The translations under genes and the position numbers were made by a program. The notes beneath the pieces were generated by a model, which had not been told where the DNA came from, ran no database searches, and saw only the letters and a program-made list of their open reading frames with translations. A stretch of DNA of 48,123 nt. Origin: a virus. The stretch covers positions 1 to 48,123 of the IMG/VR virus record IMGVR_UViG_3300023244_000003; one strand, written 5' to 3'. Of this stretch, positions 33,001 through 39,883 are shown in pieces. Position 1 is the first letter of the stretch; each line of letters opens with the position of its first letter.

Positions 33001-33468
33001 TTTCTTCCCAGGCTTATTATCTAGGTCATACCCAGAGAAAGCAGGTAACATCATATCTACCAAGCTCTTTAAATCATTGGGCCTTTCTTCATGCAATAGG
33101 TATTTCATTAACATAACATCAAAGAACCTACCCCTAGGTCTGTACCCATACTTAAGGAATATCCTGTACTCGAACAAGGCATTGAAAACGTACTTGGTAA
33201 TGGAAGGATTCTCTACTACAGCTCTACAGAATTCCCCGAATACATCCTGCCAGTTATCTTTAAAGGGGGATTCCTTATGGGCTAACGGAATAATCCAACC
33301 ACTACCAGGTCTAAAGCTTACCCCCATTTCAGTAGGGAAAAACCAGTCAGCGTGGACTGCAGTACCGTTGGTCTCAAAGTCTATACTTGCTACCCGTTCT
33401 TCCTGGCAGTACTGAATCAGTTGCCTTAGTTCTTTGTAGGTTTTTACTATCTTCCAGTTAGTCCTCAT
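30082..33468 (-). CDS. polA: Family A DNA polymerase with intein, 1128 aa precursor
   Basis: Replicative polymerase with 3'-5' exonuclease: exo motif SIDFETNG (D30, E32), VFNALFEYR and LKSLVDMMLP. Polymerase motif B KSAKVLNFTIFYGAGAKK, motif C STVHDSVEF. Motif A is split by an intein: VEVDL before Cys448 and SQAELRYAAEV after Asn845; joined they read VEVDLSQAELR, the family A signature. Mature polymerase would be 730 aa. No 5'-3' exonuclease domain (supplied by the separate exonuclease at 25700). The C-terminus repeats DKDKDKD. Start overlaps the deaminase stop (ATGA). Confidence 0.95.
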   Translation of the reverse strand: MRTNWKIVKTYKELRQLIQYCQEERVASIDFETNGTAVHADWFFPTEMGVSFRPGSGWIIPLAHKESPFKDNWQDVFGEFCRAVVENPSITKYVFNALFEYRIFLKYGYRPRGRFFDVMLMKYLLHEERPNDLKSLVDMMLPAFSGYDLDNKPGKKAKPEVIKEFWENVPLKELSQYCAGDCDFTLRIGIHMESQLIINGLYELFRNFYMPLVRVLANTVLKGVMVDRKYLKGQVISFQEKIDQVLIDIFSIPEIHDYNEEFIENKKEEYIKQLEYEVDNGDLSERQIDLREEKISRVEAGDPSIKAERKLFESINFASTLQMIGLLFESEEGFEFPILSRSDTGNPSTAEDVLLKLQARDESGFIEKLLEYRGLQKLYSTYIKGIYEQHLTPEDNVHPGYLLHGTITGRLSSRGPNFQNIPRSTTSAFIKQMFIAPKDHYFVEVDLCLIAGSMVKTPYGLIPIERIPVGKPIRVGHRDELVTHSYSTGFRETFDTYSNTGRKLGTTDNHPFKTPYGFIAVKDLDLGDTLIIDSSVIDGHVQVPSLEAWVVGYFYGDGFYSQNSNPNRSGNSYSLSFSTGLDRVELLPLLEDYFSGYYISEARPIPEAVKITHKGLHGAWSARNPKGGSHDMRIPQYLFEASLESKLHFYGGLIDSDGSVNADRIRYTSVCELFIDDLMVLANSCGIFGVKEDSIIANTGGTAFHYIVYARSSIEVLVGYSRLARKAKQITQMAEQKSFSQCRTEMVPEDVYDYLVDGTKQAGPYKPVGVTLRNATRRHRLTREAIRYNIIPHLSDPLLVGEWREILAHRYETFEEAIPTGIKEVFDLSVPSVSQFVANGFTVHNSQAELRYAAEVSKDKAMLDIFKDGKNMHVATAALMFDVDYGLCNSARKDEKHAQHEDMIKKHKSAKVLNFTIFYGAGAKKVAEFLTEKTGDYHSNEEAQGFIDKWFEAFPKASAWIKKERKKAVRDGYVTNLFGRKRRLPILANPANRLREMGKWNEALRQSVNAQIQSGSSDITQWINLKIYQAILEGKLPSYLRLVSTVHDSVEFYVHKDDMNKVLPIMLNIARILPGLEDGLGACLHRVPMKASAEYGLNWGTMYSYNPDKDKDKDFSNLYEEEYKRLYT
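30934..32127 (-). other. Intein with LAGLIDADG endonuclease in polymerase motif A, 398 aa
   Basis: Starts at Cys448 of the polymerase precursor (CLIAGSMVKTPYG, block A) and ends TVHN before Ser846 (block G, His-Asn then Ser+1). Block B TTDNHPFKTPYG is present, as are DOD-type endonuclease motifs GYFYGDGF and FYGGLIDSDGS, each with the catalytic Asp. All splicing residues (Cys1, block B Thr/His, His-Asn, +1 Ser) are present, so both splicing and homing look intact. The DNA uses more G/C codons than the polymerase exteins. Confidence 0.92.
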
Positions 33469-34568
33469 AATTGGCGTACTTTAACCCCGTTATTTTTTAA
33501 TAGTTCTAAGCCCTCGGTATTTCGGTAGGAGTTTATGTACCCCAGCTCTACAATACCCGCCTGGATTATGCCTTCAGCACATTTTTTACAGGGAACTGTA
33601 CTGCAATACATAGAAGCTCCCCCTATAGCTATCCCCTTTTTAGCAGCGAAAACGATAGCTCCCATCTCAGCATGTATAGCTCTAGTGCAAGGCTTAGTGG
33701 TATCGCAATGAGCTATGGAACAGTGAGGGGCCCCAGGAAGAGGGCCATTGTACTGAGAGACTATGATTCGTCTATCATAAACTATAATTGCTCCTTGTTT
33801 TGCTCGGCCACAAGTACCCCTGCTAGCTGTGTCCTCTACGATTTTTTTATAATAGGCATCTCGACTGGGCCTAGTTAGAACAGTTTCAGGAAAGCTTAAC
33901 CCGTACCCTAAATCCTTAATACCCATGGCCAGTACTAATAAGTCTCGGTCCTTAGCAGCAGCTTCTGCAGAGGTAAATTTTTTCTTCCTATACCGTTTAT
34001 TAGCGTACTTAAAGTCATACTTATATAAAGTTCCTCTCCCCTTAGTTTCATAAGATTGTACATTCCTATACCCCGTAGGGGTTTTAGCTGCCCAGCCTTC
34101 TGAATTCGCAGACTGTTGCGAAGCTGAAGCTAGGGTGCAGTTCGCTGGGCAATAACCTAAGGTAGAGTTCTTCCTTTCCAGGGAAAGGGTACTCCCTAGA
34201 TCTTCTTCTGTATACCCTAGCTGGTCTAGGAGTTGGTTAATAAACTCCCAAAATCCCCAGATGTTATCTCGCCAGGATTGGAATACAGTTATACCCTTTC
34301 CCCCGTAAGCAGAGAAAGAAGCGTTATCCCTATTGTAACACCGCCCCATCATCCTTTTATACATCTTACCAATAGGAGTAACAGATAAACCCCGACTACC
34401 CAAGTGGTATGAGGAGCACCCCTTGGGTTTAAGAGAAGAAGTTATGTGTAGTTGAGAAGCCCGGAAAAACTGGTTACAGAAAGGGCATATAGCAATTACA
34501 TAGTTCGTATCGGGACCCCCCTGATACCGGGCAGGCCCCACTATTACTGCTCTACTGGGCCTACTCAT
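33465..34568 (-). CDS. dCMP deaminase with an inserted HNH-AP2 endonuclease, 367 aa
   Basis: The C-terminal ~130 residues are a dCMP/deoxycytidylate deaminase: GTCGRAKQGAIIVYD, TRAIHAEMGAI (catalytic His/Glu) and STVPCKKCAEGI (zinc Cys). The N-terminal ~230 residues are an HNH homing endonuclease (ICPFCNQFF, MYKRMMGRCYNRDNA.F, LSLERKNSTLGYCPANC) plus an AP2-like region (GYRNVQSY...YDFKYANKRYRKKKF). The start MSRPSR is repeated as TRPSR right before the deaminase. Removing 690 nt would leave a normal 137-aa deaminase. An internal ATG at 33926 could also start a deaminase alone. Start taken at 34568, overlapping the TS-like stop by 8 nt. Confidence 0.9.
   Translation of the reverse strand: MSRPSRAVIVGPARYQGGPDTNYVIAICPFCNQFFRASQLHITSSLKPKGCSSYHLGSRGLSVTPIGKMYKRMMGRCYNRDNASFSAYGGKGITVFQSWRDNIWGFWEFINQLLDQLGYTEEDLGSTLSLERKNSTLGYCPANCTLASASQQSANSEGWAAKTPTGYRNVQSYETKGRGTLYKYDFKYANKRYRKKKFTSAEAAAKDRDLLVLAMGIKDLGYGLSFPETVLTRPSRDAYYKKIVEDTASRGTCGRAKQGAIIVYDRRIIVSQYNGPLPGAPHCSIAHCDTTKPCTRAIHAEMGAIVFAAKKGIAIGGASMYCSTVPCKKCAEGIIQAGIVELGYINSYRNTEGLELLKNNGVKVRQL
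33860..34565 (-). repeat. 16-bp flanks of the 690-nt HNH insert
   Basis: 34550-34565 and 33860-33875 match at 14 of 16 positions and lie exactly 690 nt (230 codons) apart, encoding RPSR at both edges. The repeat surrounds the endonuclease part of the deaminase ORF. This is what an in-frame insertion with duplicated target or exon sequence would leave. Confidence 0.8.
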
Positions 34569-35310
34569 CAGTGACAAGTTTAGATATTCCGGCTTCTAAC
34601 TTATCCCAGTCTTTCTTATACGTATGTAATGAAAAGATGTGGTGGGTTAGATACCCTACATTGATATTCATGTGATTCTTTTTAGATAATTGCTCCCATA
34701 CATATTCCATCATCAGCCAAGCCAGCATTACATCGTTACCGAAGTGCTGAACTAAATCTGCTGATCTCTGTATATAGGTCATATTTAGTTGCCCATTCCT
34801 TATCATAAAATAATACCCTAAGGAACACGGTATACGGGCTTGCCCACCAACTCGACTTAAATCTTGGGGCCAAAATATGGGTAACCAAGCTTGTCTTGTA
34901 TCTGGGTTCCTATCCAATTCAACTATAACCCTATCAAGGTTTTCTTCATAGTTTAACCTTTCACTGTAAGTATAATCAAAGGCCCCATCATCTGGGTTGA
35001 GAAATTGATCCCATACATCCTTCCTAATTCTCCAGGCATGGCCTGGGTTATCAGCATTGGGATCTACCCTTTCCTGGAACTCAGCTGCACACCATTTCCT
35101 AGCTACATCATCCTCAAATAGAAATAGATTTGCTGGATCGGGTAATGCAGTCAACGTGTAAATGTAATGCTGGATCTCCTTCGTAATGTAAAGATCATTA
35201 CCCTCTATAATCTTATTCTGATACGACTTAGGCTTTACGATCAAAGCCATTTCATGGAGATCTCGGAACGATTCAGAGAATAATTCGTAAGCATTCTTGT
35301 AAATTCTCAT
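34561..35310 (-). CDS. Thymidylate-synthase-fold enzyme, probable pyrimidine hydroxymethylase, 249 aa
   Basis: RIPCSLGYYFMIRNG holds the catalytic Cys, and NMTYIQRSADL the phosphate-binding Gln-Arg-Ser of the ThyA family at the normal spacing (Cys to Arg 20 residues). THHIFSLHTY matches the folate/nucleotide His-Tyr loop. 31 residues after the Cys, where ThyA has Asn177 (selects dUMP), this protein has Asp (GND), as in T4 dCMP hydroxymethylase. A dCMP or dUMP hydroxymethylase is therefore more likely than plain thymidylate synthase. First gene after promoter 35335. Confidence 0.8.
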   Translation of the reverse strand: MRIYKNAYELFSESFRDLHEMALIVKPKSYQNKIIEGNDLYITKEIQHYIYTLTALPDPANLFLFEDDVARKWCAAEFQERVDPNADNPGHAWRIRKDVWDQFLNPDDGAFDYTYSERLNYEENLDRVIVELDRNPDTRQAWLPIFWPQDLSRVGGQARIPCSLGYYFMIRNGQLNMTYIQRSADLVQHFGNDVMLAWLMMEYVWEQLSKKNHMNINVGYLTHHIFSLHTYKKDWDKLEAGISKLVTDE

Positions 35311-35334
35311 GTCTCTATAGTTTAATTAATAATG

Positions 35335-35361
35335 CAAATATAATAAAAAGGAATTAAAGGA
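35335..35361 (-). promoter_or_regulatory. Phage promoter (CCTTTTTATTATATTTGCA type)
   Basis: TATATTTG at 35342-35335 on the - strand, with TTTAATTCCTTTTTAT upstream, overlapping the 3' end of the upstream TS-like gene. Leader about 20 nt. Starts the TS/deaminase/polymerase operon. Confidence 0.75.
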
Positions 35362-36112
35362 GGCAGTGTTTTGCTAGAACTCTCTTTTCCTTAACCGATC
35401 CTTGGATAACATGCGCAGCACGTTTATGGGCATGATAACTTAACCCATCGATATCCTTTAACTCCTTAAATCTTTTGTAATTTTCATATACCTTAGCGTG
35501 GAAGGAGTTGGGCTTTATCCTTCTAAATAATTTCTCGGGAGGGATCACAGAGGAGAGTAAGGAAAGCCAGTCGGAACCACCCCATAACTGGTGAGCCCAT
35601 ATGTCTACCCCAAATCCTGCTTCTTCACCCCAAGCTGCTTGCCCTAGTCTATGTAGTAATAGAAGGTCAAACATACCCCTCTTGTAAAACTCAGAAGCTC
35701 TAAAGGTTGCATGAATAATGGGGTCTGCTACCCCGTACCTCCTTGAAAAAGTGGCGGTTAGTAAGCAACCCTTTCCTCCCCCATGTTGGTTAGAAAAGTG
35801 GAAGGTAATATTATAGTTCTTATCTTTCTTTAGTTCTCTGTGGTGCACCGATGCAAGTATCTCTTCAAGGTGGTTCTTATCTACATAATTATTAATCAGT
35901 GATGTCCACTTACCCATAGTATAATTAGCAGTCTCAGTGAAGTCCCAGTCGGGGTCTACCCAAGACCTTTGGATGTTTATTAATACATCATATATAATAA
36001 CCTGGTTCGACTGTATATATGTATTGGGATATTTGTCGGGAGTGGTCTTGATTAAGGCTTTGTTTAAACCTATCCAAGCCTCCTGAGAGGTGGGGTATAT
36101 AAATTCTACCAT
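35354..36112 (-). CDS. Second, divergent thymidylate-synthase-fold protein, 252 aa
   Basis: GGGKGCLLTATFSRR could hold the catalytic Cys, and TFRASEFYKRGMFDLLLLHRL aligns, 20-22 residues later, with the ThyA stretch YQRSCD..G.PFNIASYAL. At the ThyA Asn177 position it also has Asp (M-F-D). The rest is diverged and the C-terminal nucleotide loop is not clear, so assignment to the TS superfamily is by this core only. It sits directly upstream of the first TS-fold gene; a paralogue pair could act as a heteromer or on different substrates. Confidence 0.5.
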   Translation of the reverse strand: MVEFIYPTSQEAWIGLNKALIKTTPDKYPNTYIQSNQVIIYDVLINIQRSWVDPDWDFTETANYTMGKWTSLINNYVDKNHLEEILASVHHRELKKDKNYNITFHFSNQHGGGKGCLLTATFSRRYGVADPIIHATFRASEFYKRGMFDLLLLHRLGQAAWGEEAGFGVDIWAHQLWGGSDWLSLLSSVIPPEKLFRRIKPNSFHAKVYENYKRFKELKDIDGLSYHAHKRAAHVIQGSVKEKRVLAKHCLL

Positions 36113-36144
36113 ATCTTAATATCTTGGGGTATCCCTCAAGGGTT

Positions 36145-36807
36145 TTATAGAGCGCCCCATAAGCCCCCCACAATCATTAAAAAACTGATCACGTAGTTAG
36201 ATCGGATGCGAAACCAGTTGATTTTGTTTTTCTTGTAATAGATTTCGAAGATCTCCTGCTCAGTCATTGCCCATAACTGGAAGCCGCTTATCAGAGAGTG
36301 TAAAGCCTTAACCATGTTCTCCATGAATAAGGTTTTCTGGGCTAAGACCTGAGTCTTTTTCCATTTTTTGTTACGTAGGTTATTCCTAGCAATGTTCAGG
36401 TAATAGGTAGTTCTCCAGAACCAGTTCACTACATCAACATGGTATACCCCATCTAACATCTCAGCAAATAAAGTAGTGGTCGAAGACGCGCAGAATACAA
36501 AAGGGATAGCTTCCTGGTGAGTGCTAAAGATCAGGCATTCCATAAGGAAGTGTAAGGCATCAGCCATTTCTTCCTTAGCATTGGGCATATCCCCAGCTAT
36601 GTAAGCCTCATAAGACTCTGCCAGTTCTTCTGTAACCCTGGCTATCAGATCCTTCATCAGCTCTTGGCTATCCTTTGTGTCTAAGTTCAAGGGCCATAGA
36701 GGTAACCCCTCTATCTTCTGGTACTCAACTAAGAGTGCCTCTTGCAAGGTCCAGATTGCTGGGAAAGCCCCTGTCTTATCCAGGTCAGGGATTGTTAAGT
36801 TATTCAT
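36145..36807 (-). CDS. All-alpha dUTPase/dCTPase-like pyrophosphatase, 220 aa
   Basis: ARVTEELAESYEAY and KEEMADALHFLMECL provide the E..E and E...D metal ligands of the all-alpha NTP pyrophosphatase superfamily (MazG/dimeric dUTPase, also T4 gp56 dCTPase/dUTPase). KNKINWFRIRSNY near the end matches the dimeric dUTPase N/R-Y motif. It would hydrolyse dUTP (and maybe dCTP) to the monophosphate that feeds the TS-fold enzymes. Length is at the upper end for the family. Confidence 0.8.
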   Translation of the reverse strand: MNNLTIPDLDKTGAFPAIWTLQEALLVEYQKIEGLPLWPLNLDTKDSQELMKDLIARVTEELAESYEAYIAGDMPNAKEEMADALHFLMECLIFSTHQEAIPFVFCASSTTTLFAEMLDGVYHVDVVNWFWRTTYYLNIARNNLRNKKWKKTQVLAQKTLFMENMVKALHSLISGFQLWAMTEQEIFEIYYKKNKINWFRIRSNYVISFLMIVGGLWGAL

Positions 36808-36839
36808 GTCACGTGTATCGATAATATACTCCTTTCTTT

Positions 36840-37316
36840 TTAATTATTTAAAGTGTTTAATTTATTTATGTAAGCTTGATAAGCTGTCTCTTCATCCTCG
36901 AAAAACCCAAGGTGGTGTAGTTTACCGTCTACCCTAATTCTTACCCGCCATTTACCATTTAACCACCCAACGCCCGGATACAATGAGCGAGGGTTCTTAC
37001 GCCAAGCATCCTTAGAACTATTCTCTCTAACAGTTATTAGTTGTAGGTTATCTAGGTTGTTGTTAGTATTATCATTATCCTTATGGTCTACTATAATAGA
37101 ACGATTTCTATCTGGAATGTGCCCGAGAAAAGCCATTGCTACTACCTGGGATATTCGAAAAGTTTTTTTACCTAAGCCCCCATATAGAGTAACTTTCATA
37201 CGCCCCCCTGCTAACATAGCCCCCTTAAGCATTTGGCCAGTTAAACCATTTTGTACTCTACCTGTATTACTTACTAAATATCTACTAAACCCAGGTACTC
37301 TACACCATTGTTCCAT
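36840..37316 (-). CDS. Free-standing HNH homing endonuclease (NUMOD4-HNH-AP2), 158 aa
   Basis: N-terminal NUMOD4-like WCRVPGFSRYLVSNTGRV, HNH core RSIIVDHKDNDNTNNNLDNLQL, and C-terminal AP2-type YPGVGWLNGKWRVRIRVDG...LGFFEDEETAYQAY. A complete mobile endonuclease of a type different from the two others here. Its start lies inside the previous gene (overlap 17 nt). Confidence 0.93.
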   Translation of the reverse strand: MEQWCRVPGFSRYLVSNTGRVQNGLTGQMLKGAMLAGGRMKVTLYGGLGKKTFRISQVVAMAFLGHIPDRNRSIIVDHKDNDNTNNNLDNLQLITVRENSSKDAWRKNPRSLYPGVGWLNGKWRVRIRVDGKLHHLGFFEDEETAYQAYINKLNTLNN

Positions 37317-37695
37317 TTATAATTGTTTTAATCCTGGGCCTAGTAGTCTGGTATCTTTTTGCAGTCCTAAACAGGGCCTTCAGGGGTTTCATTTTCTTAA
37401 TTCTTTCATTGTAGTAAGCTCGGATATCCCTTTCGAATTCTAAGGAATCAATCTTTAGATCGTAGTTACTCCCATTCTTTTCCTCCTCTAATCTGGTCTT
37501 CATTAACCTTTGGTTGAAAATGGTTGCGCACCATTCTATATCTCCACAACCCAAACAAGTGTCATCCATTAGATCATAAAGCTTACCAAAGCAAGGGTCT
37601 TTTTCTGGGTCCCCGAAGTCTAGAACATCAAAGGGTACCAATAAACTCTGGGTACTAAAATGGGAATTACGAGCAGTTCTTTTCTTTCTGGGCAT
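37300..37695 (-). CDS. Conserved phage Cys-rich protein, 131 aa
   Basis: DPCFGKLYDLMDDTCLGCGDIEWCATIF is a pattern (DPCFGK.YD......C..CGD...CA) seen in many phage proteins of unknown function; four Cys could bind zinc. Basic N- and C-termini. Between terminator 37714 and the HNH gene, with the helicase upstream. Role unknown. Confidence 0.75.
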   Translation of the reverse strand: MPRKKRTARNSHFSTQSLLVPFDVLDFGDPEKDPCFGKLYDLMDDTCLGCGDIEWCATIFNQRLMKTRLEEEKNGSNYDLKIDSLEFERDIRAYYNERIKKMKPLKALFRTAKRYQTTRPRIKTIINGTMV

Positions 37696-37713
37696 AATTT
37701 ATTATTTGTTATT

Positions 37714-37747
37714 AAAAGCCAAGGATTAACGTAAATCCCTGAGCTTT
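37714..37747 (-). terminator. Terminator at the end of the helicase gene
   Basis: On the - strand AAAGCTCAGGGATT (37747-37734) pairs with AATCCTTGGCTTTT (37727-37714) with one mismatch over a 6-nt loop, followed by AATA. The upstream arm overlaps the last codons of the helicase gene. Confidence 0.6.
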
Positions 37748-39147
37748 AAGTTTTGAGCTTTATAATATTGTATTCGCTGTCTGCTATGCTTGGATAAGTA
37801 CTTCCCGTTATCCAAAATGTCTTCCAAGTATACCTTACTTTTACTCTTATGTTTTCTAACCCCTCTACCTGCTATTTGTAAAGGTGCACTATAATATTCT
37901 CCCCCTGCAGCATTAATAATGGTAGTTATAAGTGGGAGGTTTAGCCCCCGCTTTAAGAATAGGGAACAGACTAAGACATTTACTGTACCAACCTTAAACC
38001 CCTCAACAGCAGTAGAGTAGTCGGATTTATGGTGGGCATAGGCTATACTATACCCCTTAGGTAACCGTTCGGATAAGTAATTGTATGTTTCCTCTACTTG
38101 AGCTATGAATCTGCAGAAAACCATTATATGTTTCCTATGAGAGTTCAGGTTAAACTTAATCCGCTTCAGTATAACTTCGTGCCTGTTAGTGTTGTAAGTT
38201 ATACGTTCATCCCATTCCTCCTTGAAGTTAAGGTCTTGGGATATTGCCCTGTTACCTTGAATTAGCTTAACAATTATAGGAGTGGATACCCCTAAGTCTT
38301 CAAGGTCTTTCATAGTAATATTGTATAGGACACTACCAAAGATTTCTAACATCTTGTTATTACGGAGAGCATCCTTCTTTAAGAACCTTAGGAATGCAGT
38401 ACCAGTAAACCCAGCCCTCAAAGGGATATGCTGCAAGGCACGGTATACAGTTTCGAATGTTTTGTTTGCAGCTAAATCGCACTCATCAGTTAATAATATA
38501 TTATATGTTTGAAGCCTCTCCTCATATTCTTTTAACCTATTGGAAAGGGTTTGAACCATGACTACCATTATATCTCCCCACTTAATATTCTTACCTTGCA
38601 TATACCCATAAGTAGTAGGGAATGTTTCCTTTAAATCCTTTTTCATTTGTTTGTAAAGGACAGTGTTGTTCAGTAGAATTATAGTCTTGGCATTCTTAAT
38701 GGCCATGTGCACCCCGAACATAATAGGGGTCTTACCTGCGTTCATTGATGCCAATACAATCCCTCTACCATGAGGTTGCTCAAGGAAACTATTATAAACT
38801 ATGGATTCTATAACCCTCTTCTGGTATGAAAACTTACCTGTTAATGATAAAGGGCCTACCTCTGTGGGTATAGTTTGTACCTCCAACTGTTTTCGGTAGT
38901 CTATTATTTCGTAGTCCTCTATTTCTAATACATCTACTAGGTAATCCAAGGCTGTCTGTATTAAACCAGTCTTCATTACCCCCGTCTTGGATAGGGGGTC
39001 AACATAACCATCCCACCCATACTTAACCTTCTTCATAATGTAGAAGGCTTGGGGATGCTTAAACCTCAAGTGTTGGTACAAAGCATTCAAGGGTTTTTGA
39101 TCACCTGATACCTTAGTGGTGTTATTATTTATAATGAACCTAATCAT
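37726..39147 (-). CDS. SF2 (UvsW-like) DNA helicase, 473 aa
   Basis: Motif I ASMNAGKTP (Walker A-like), motif II LTDECDL (DExD box), motif III GFTGTA, motif V-VI PLQIAGRGVRKH. The N-terminal ~110 residues (basic, with a WDGY word) resemble the UvsW-type DNA-binding region. T4 UvsW remodels forks and controls the switch between replication initiation modes. Overlaps the 247-aa gene by 8 nt. Confidence 0.9.
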   Translation of the reverse strand: MIRFIINNNTTKVSGDQKPLNALYQHLRFKHPQAFYIMKKVKYGWDGYVDPLSKTGVMKTGLIQTALDYLVDVLEIEDYEIIDYRKQLEVQTIPTEVGPLSLTGKFSYQKRVIESIVYNSFLEQPHGRGIVLASMNAGKTPIMFGVHMAIKNAKTIILLNNTVLYKQMKKDLKETFPTTYGYMQGKNIKWGDIMVVMVQTLSNRLKEYEERLQTYNILLTDECDLAANKTFETVYRALQHIPLRAGFTGTAFLRFLKKDALRNNKMLEIFGSVLYNITMKDLEDLGVSTPIIVKLIQGNRAISQDLNFKEEWDERITYNTNRHEVILKRIKFNLNSHRKHIMVFCRFIAQVEETYNYLSERLPKGYSIAYAHHKSDYSTAVEGFKVGTVNVLVCSLFLKRGLNLPLITTIINAAGGEYYSAPLQIAGRGVRKHKSKSKVYLEDILDNGKYLSKHSRQRIQYYKAQNLKLRDLR

Positions 39148-39883
39148 TGTACCTATCAGCTCCTTTCTTTAGTGTAACCTTCTTAACATTCACGGGTATA
39201 CCTTCTGGGTGTAGTCCCAGGTCTCTTAGGTATTCTTCAGCCTTAACTCCATGTAATTGGTTAGGTTTCAAAGCTCCTGCCCATTCCCATTTCTCGGCTA
39301 GGTAAGATATGTAATGAACTGGGCTTACCCTATATTTATGACATAACTTAGCTGCTTCCATAAAAGGAATATAATCCTTAGCATTCTTAACTCCAGGAGC
39401 ATACCCAGTCCTCTTCAACGTTTCTTGTACAAAGGCCTCTACAAGAAGATCTGTTATGGTTTGGTTAGGGTCATTGTCCACTGCCCTTTCTGCTTCATAA
39501 ATTTCCATGAGCTTCTTAGCCTTGTACCTTAAATCCTTTAAAGAATCCCAGCCCTGTTCTCCTGCTAGGTTAAGGAAGTATACAAAGCCTTCTCTCATTT
39601 CAACAGCATCCCCCATAGCCCCTATAAATTCAAGGGCCTCATCTGTTACCCTGGATAGTAGGGTCCACTGAGAACTCTGTTCCGTGATAAGGGTTATGCC
39701 TTTGTGGTGTTTAGATCTTCTATGGGCTAGGAATATCTGAGCAAATACTATGGGTTCGTAGTTATCTCCAACTGATACCTCTTTAATGTAACCCAGCCTA
39801 TCTAATCGTTCTTCCCAATCGGGAAAATTTAACTGAGCTTTAACTACTTCTACTTCTTCTACTCTAAATTGTATTATTTTCAT
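39140..39883 (-). CDS. Hypothetical protein, 247 aa
   Basis: Mixed alpha/beta protein between helicase and primase, overlapping both. It contains LLVEAFVQETLKRTG and AKLCHKYRVSPVHYISYL, the latter HTH-like. A replication accessory role is likely from position only. Confidence 0.7.
   Translation of the reverse strand: MKIIQFRVEEVEVVKAQLNFPDWEERLDRLGYIKEVSVGDNYEPIVFAQIFLAHRRSKHHKGITLITEQSSQWTLLSRVTDEALEFIGAMGDAVEMREGFVYFLNLAGEQGWDSLKDLRYKAKKLMEIYEAERAVDNDPNQTITDLLVEAFVQETLKRTGYAPGVKNAKDYIPFMEAAKLCHKYRVSPVHYISYLAEKWEWAGALKPNQLHGVKAEEYLRDLGLHPEGIPVNVKKVTLKKGADRYND

Noticed and set aside
33465-34568. Reading the deaminase N-terminal insert as an intein
   Set aside because: It begins with Ala-Val rather than Cys/Ser at a block A motif and has no His-Asn splice end; HNH/AP2 features and direct flank repeats fit an inserted endonuclease instead.
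35988-36173. Alternate-frame ORF around the end of the dUTPase gene
   Set aside because: Shadow frame overlapping two supported genes.
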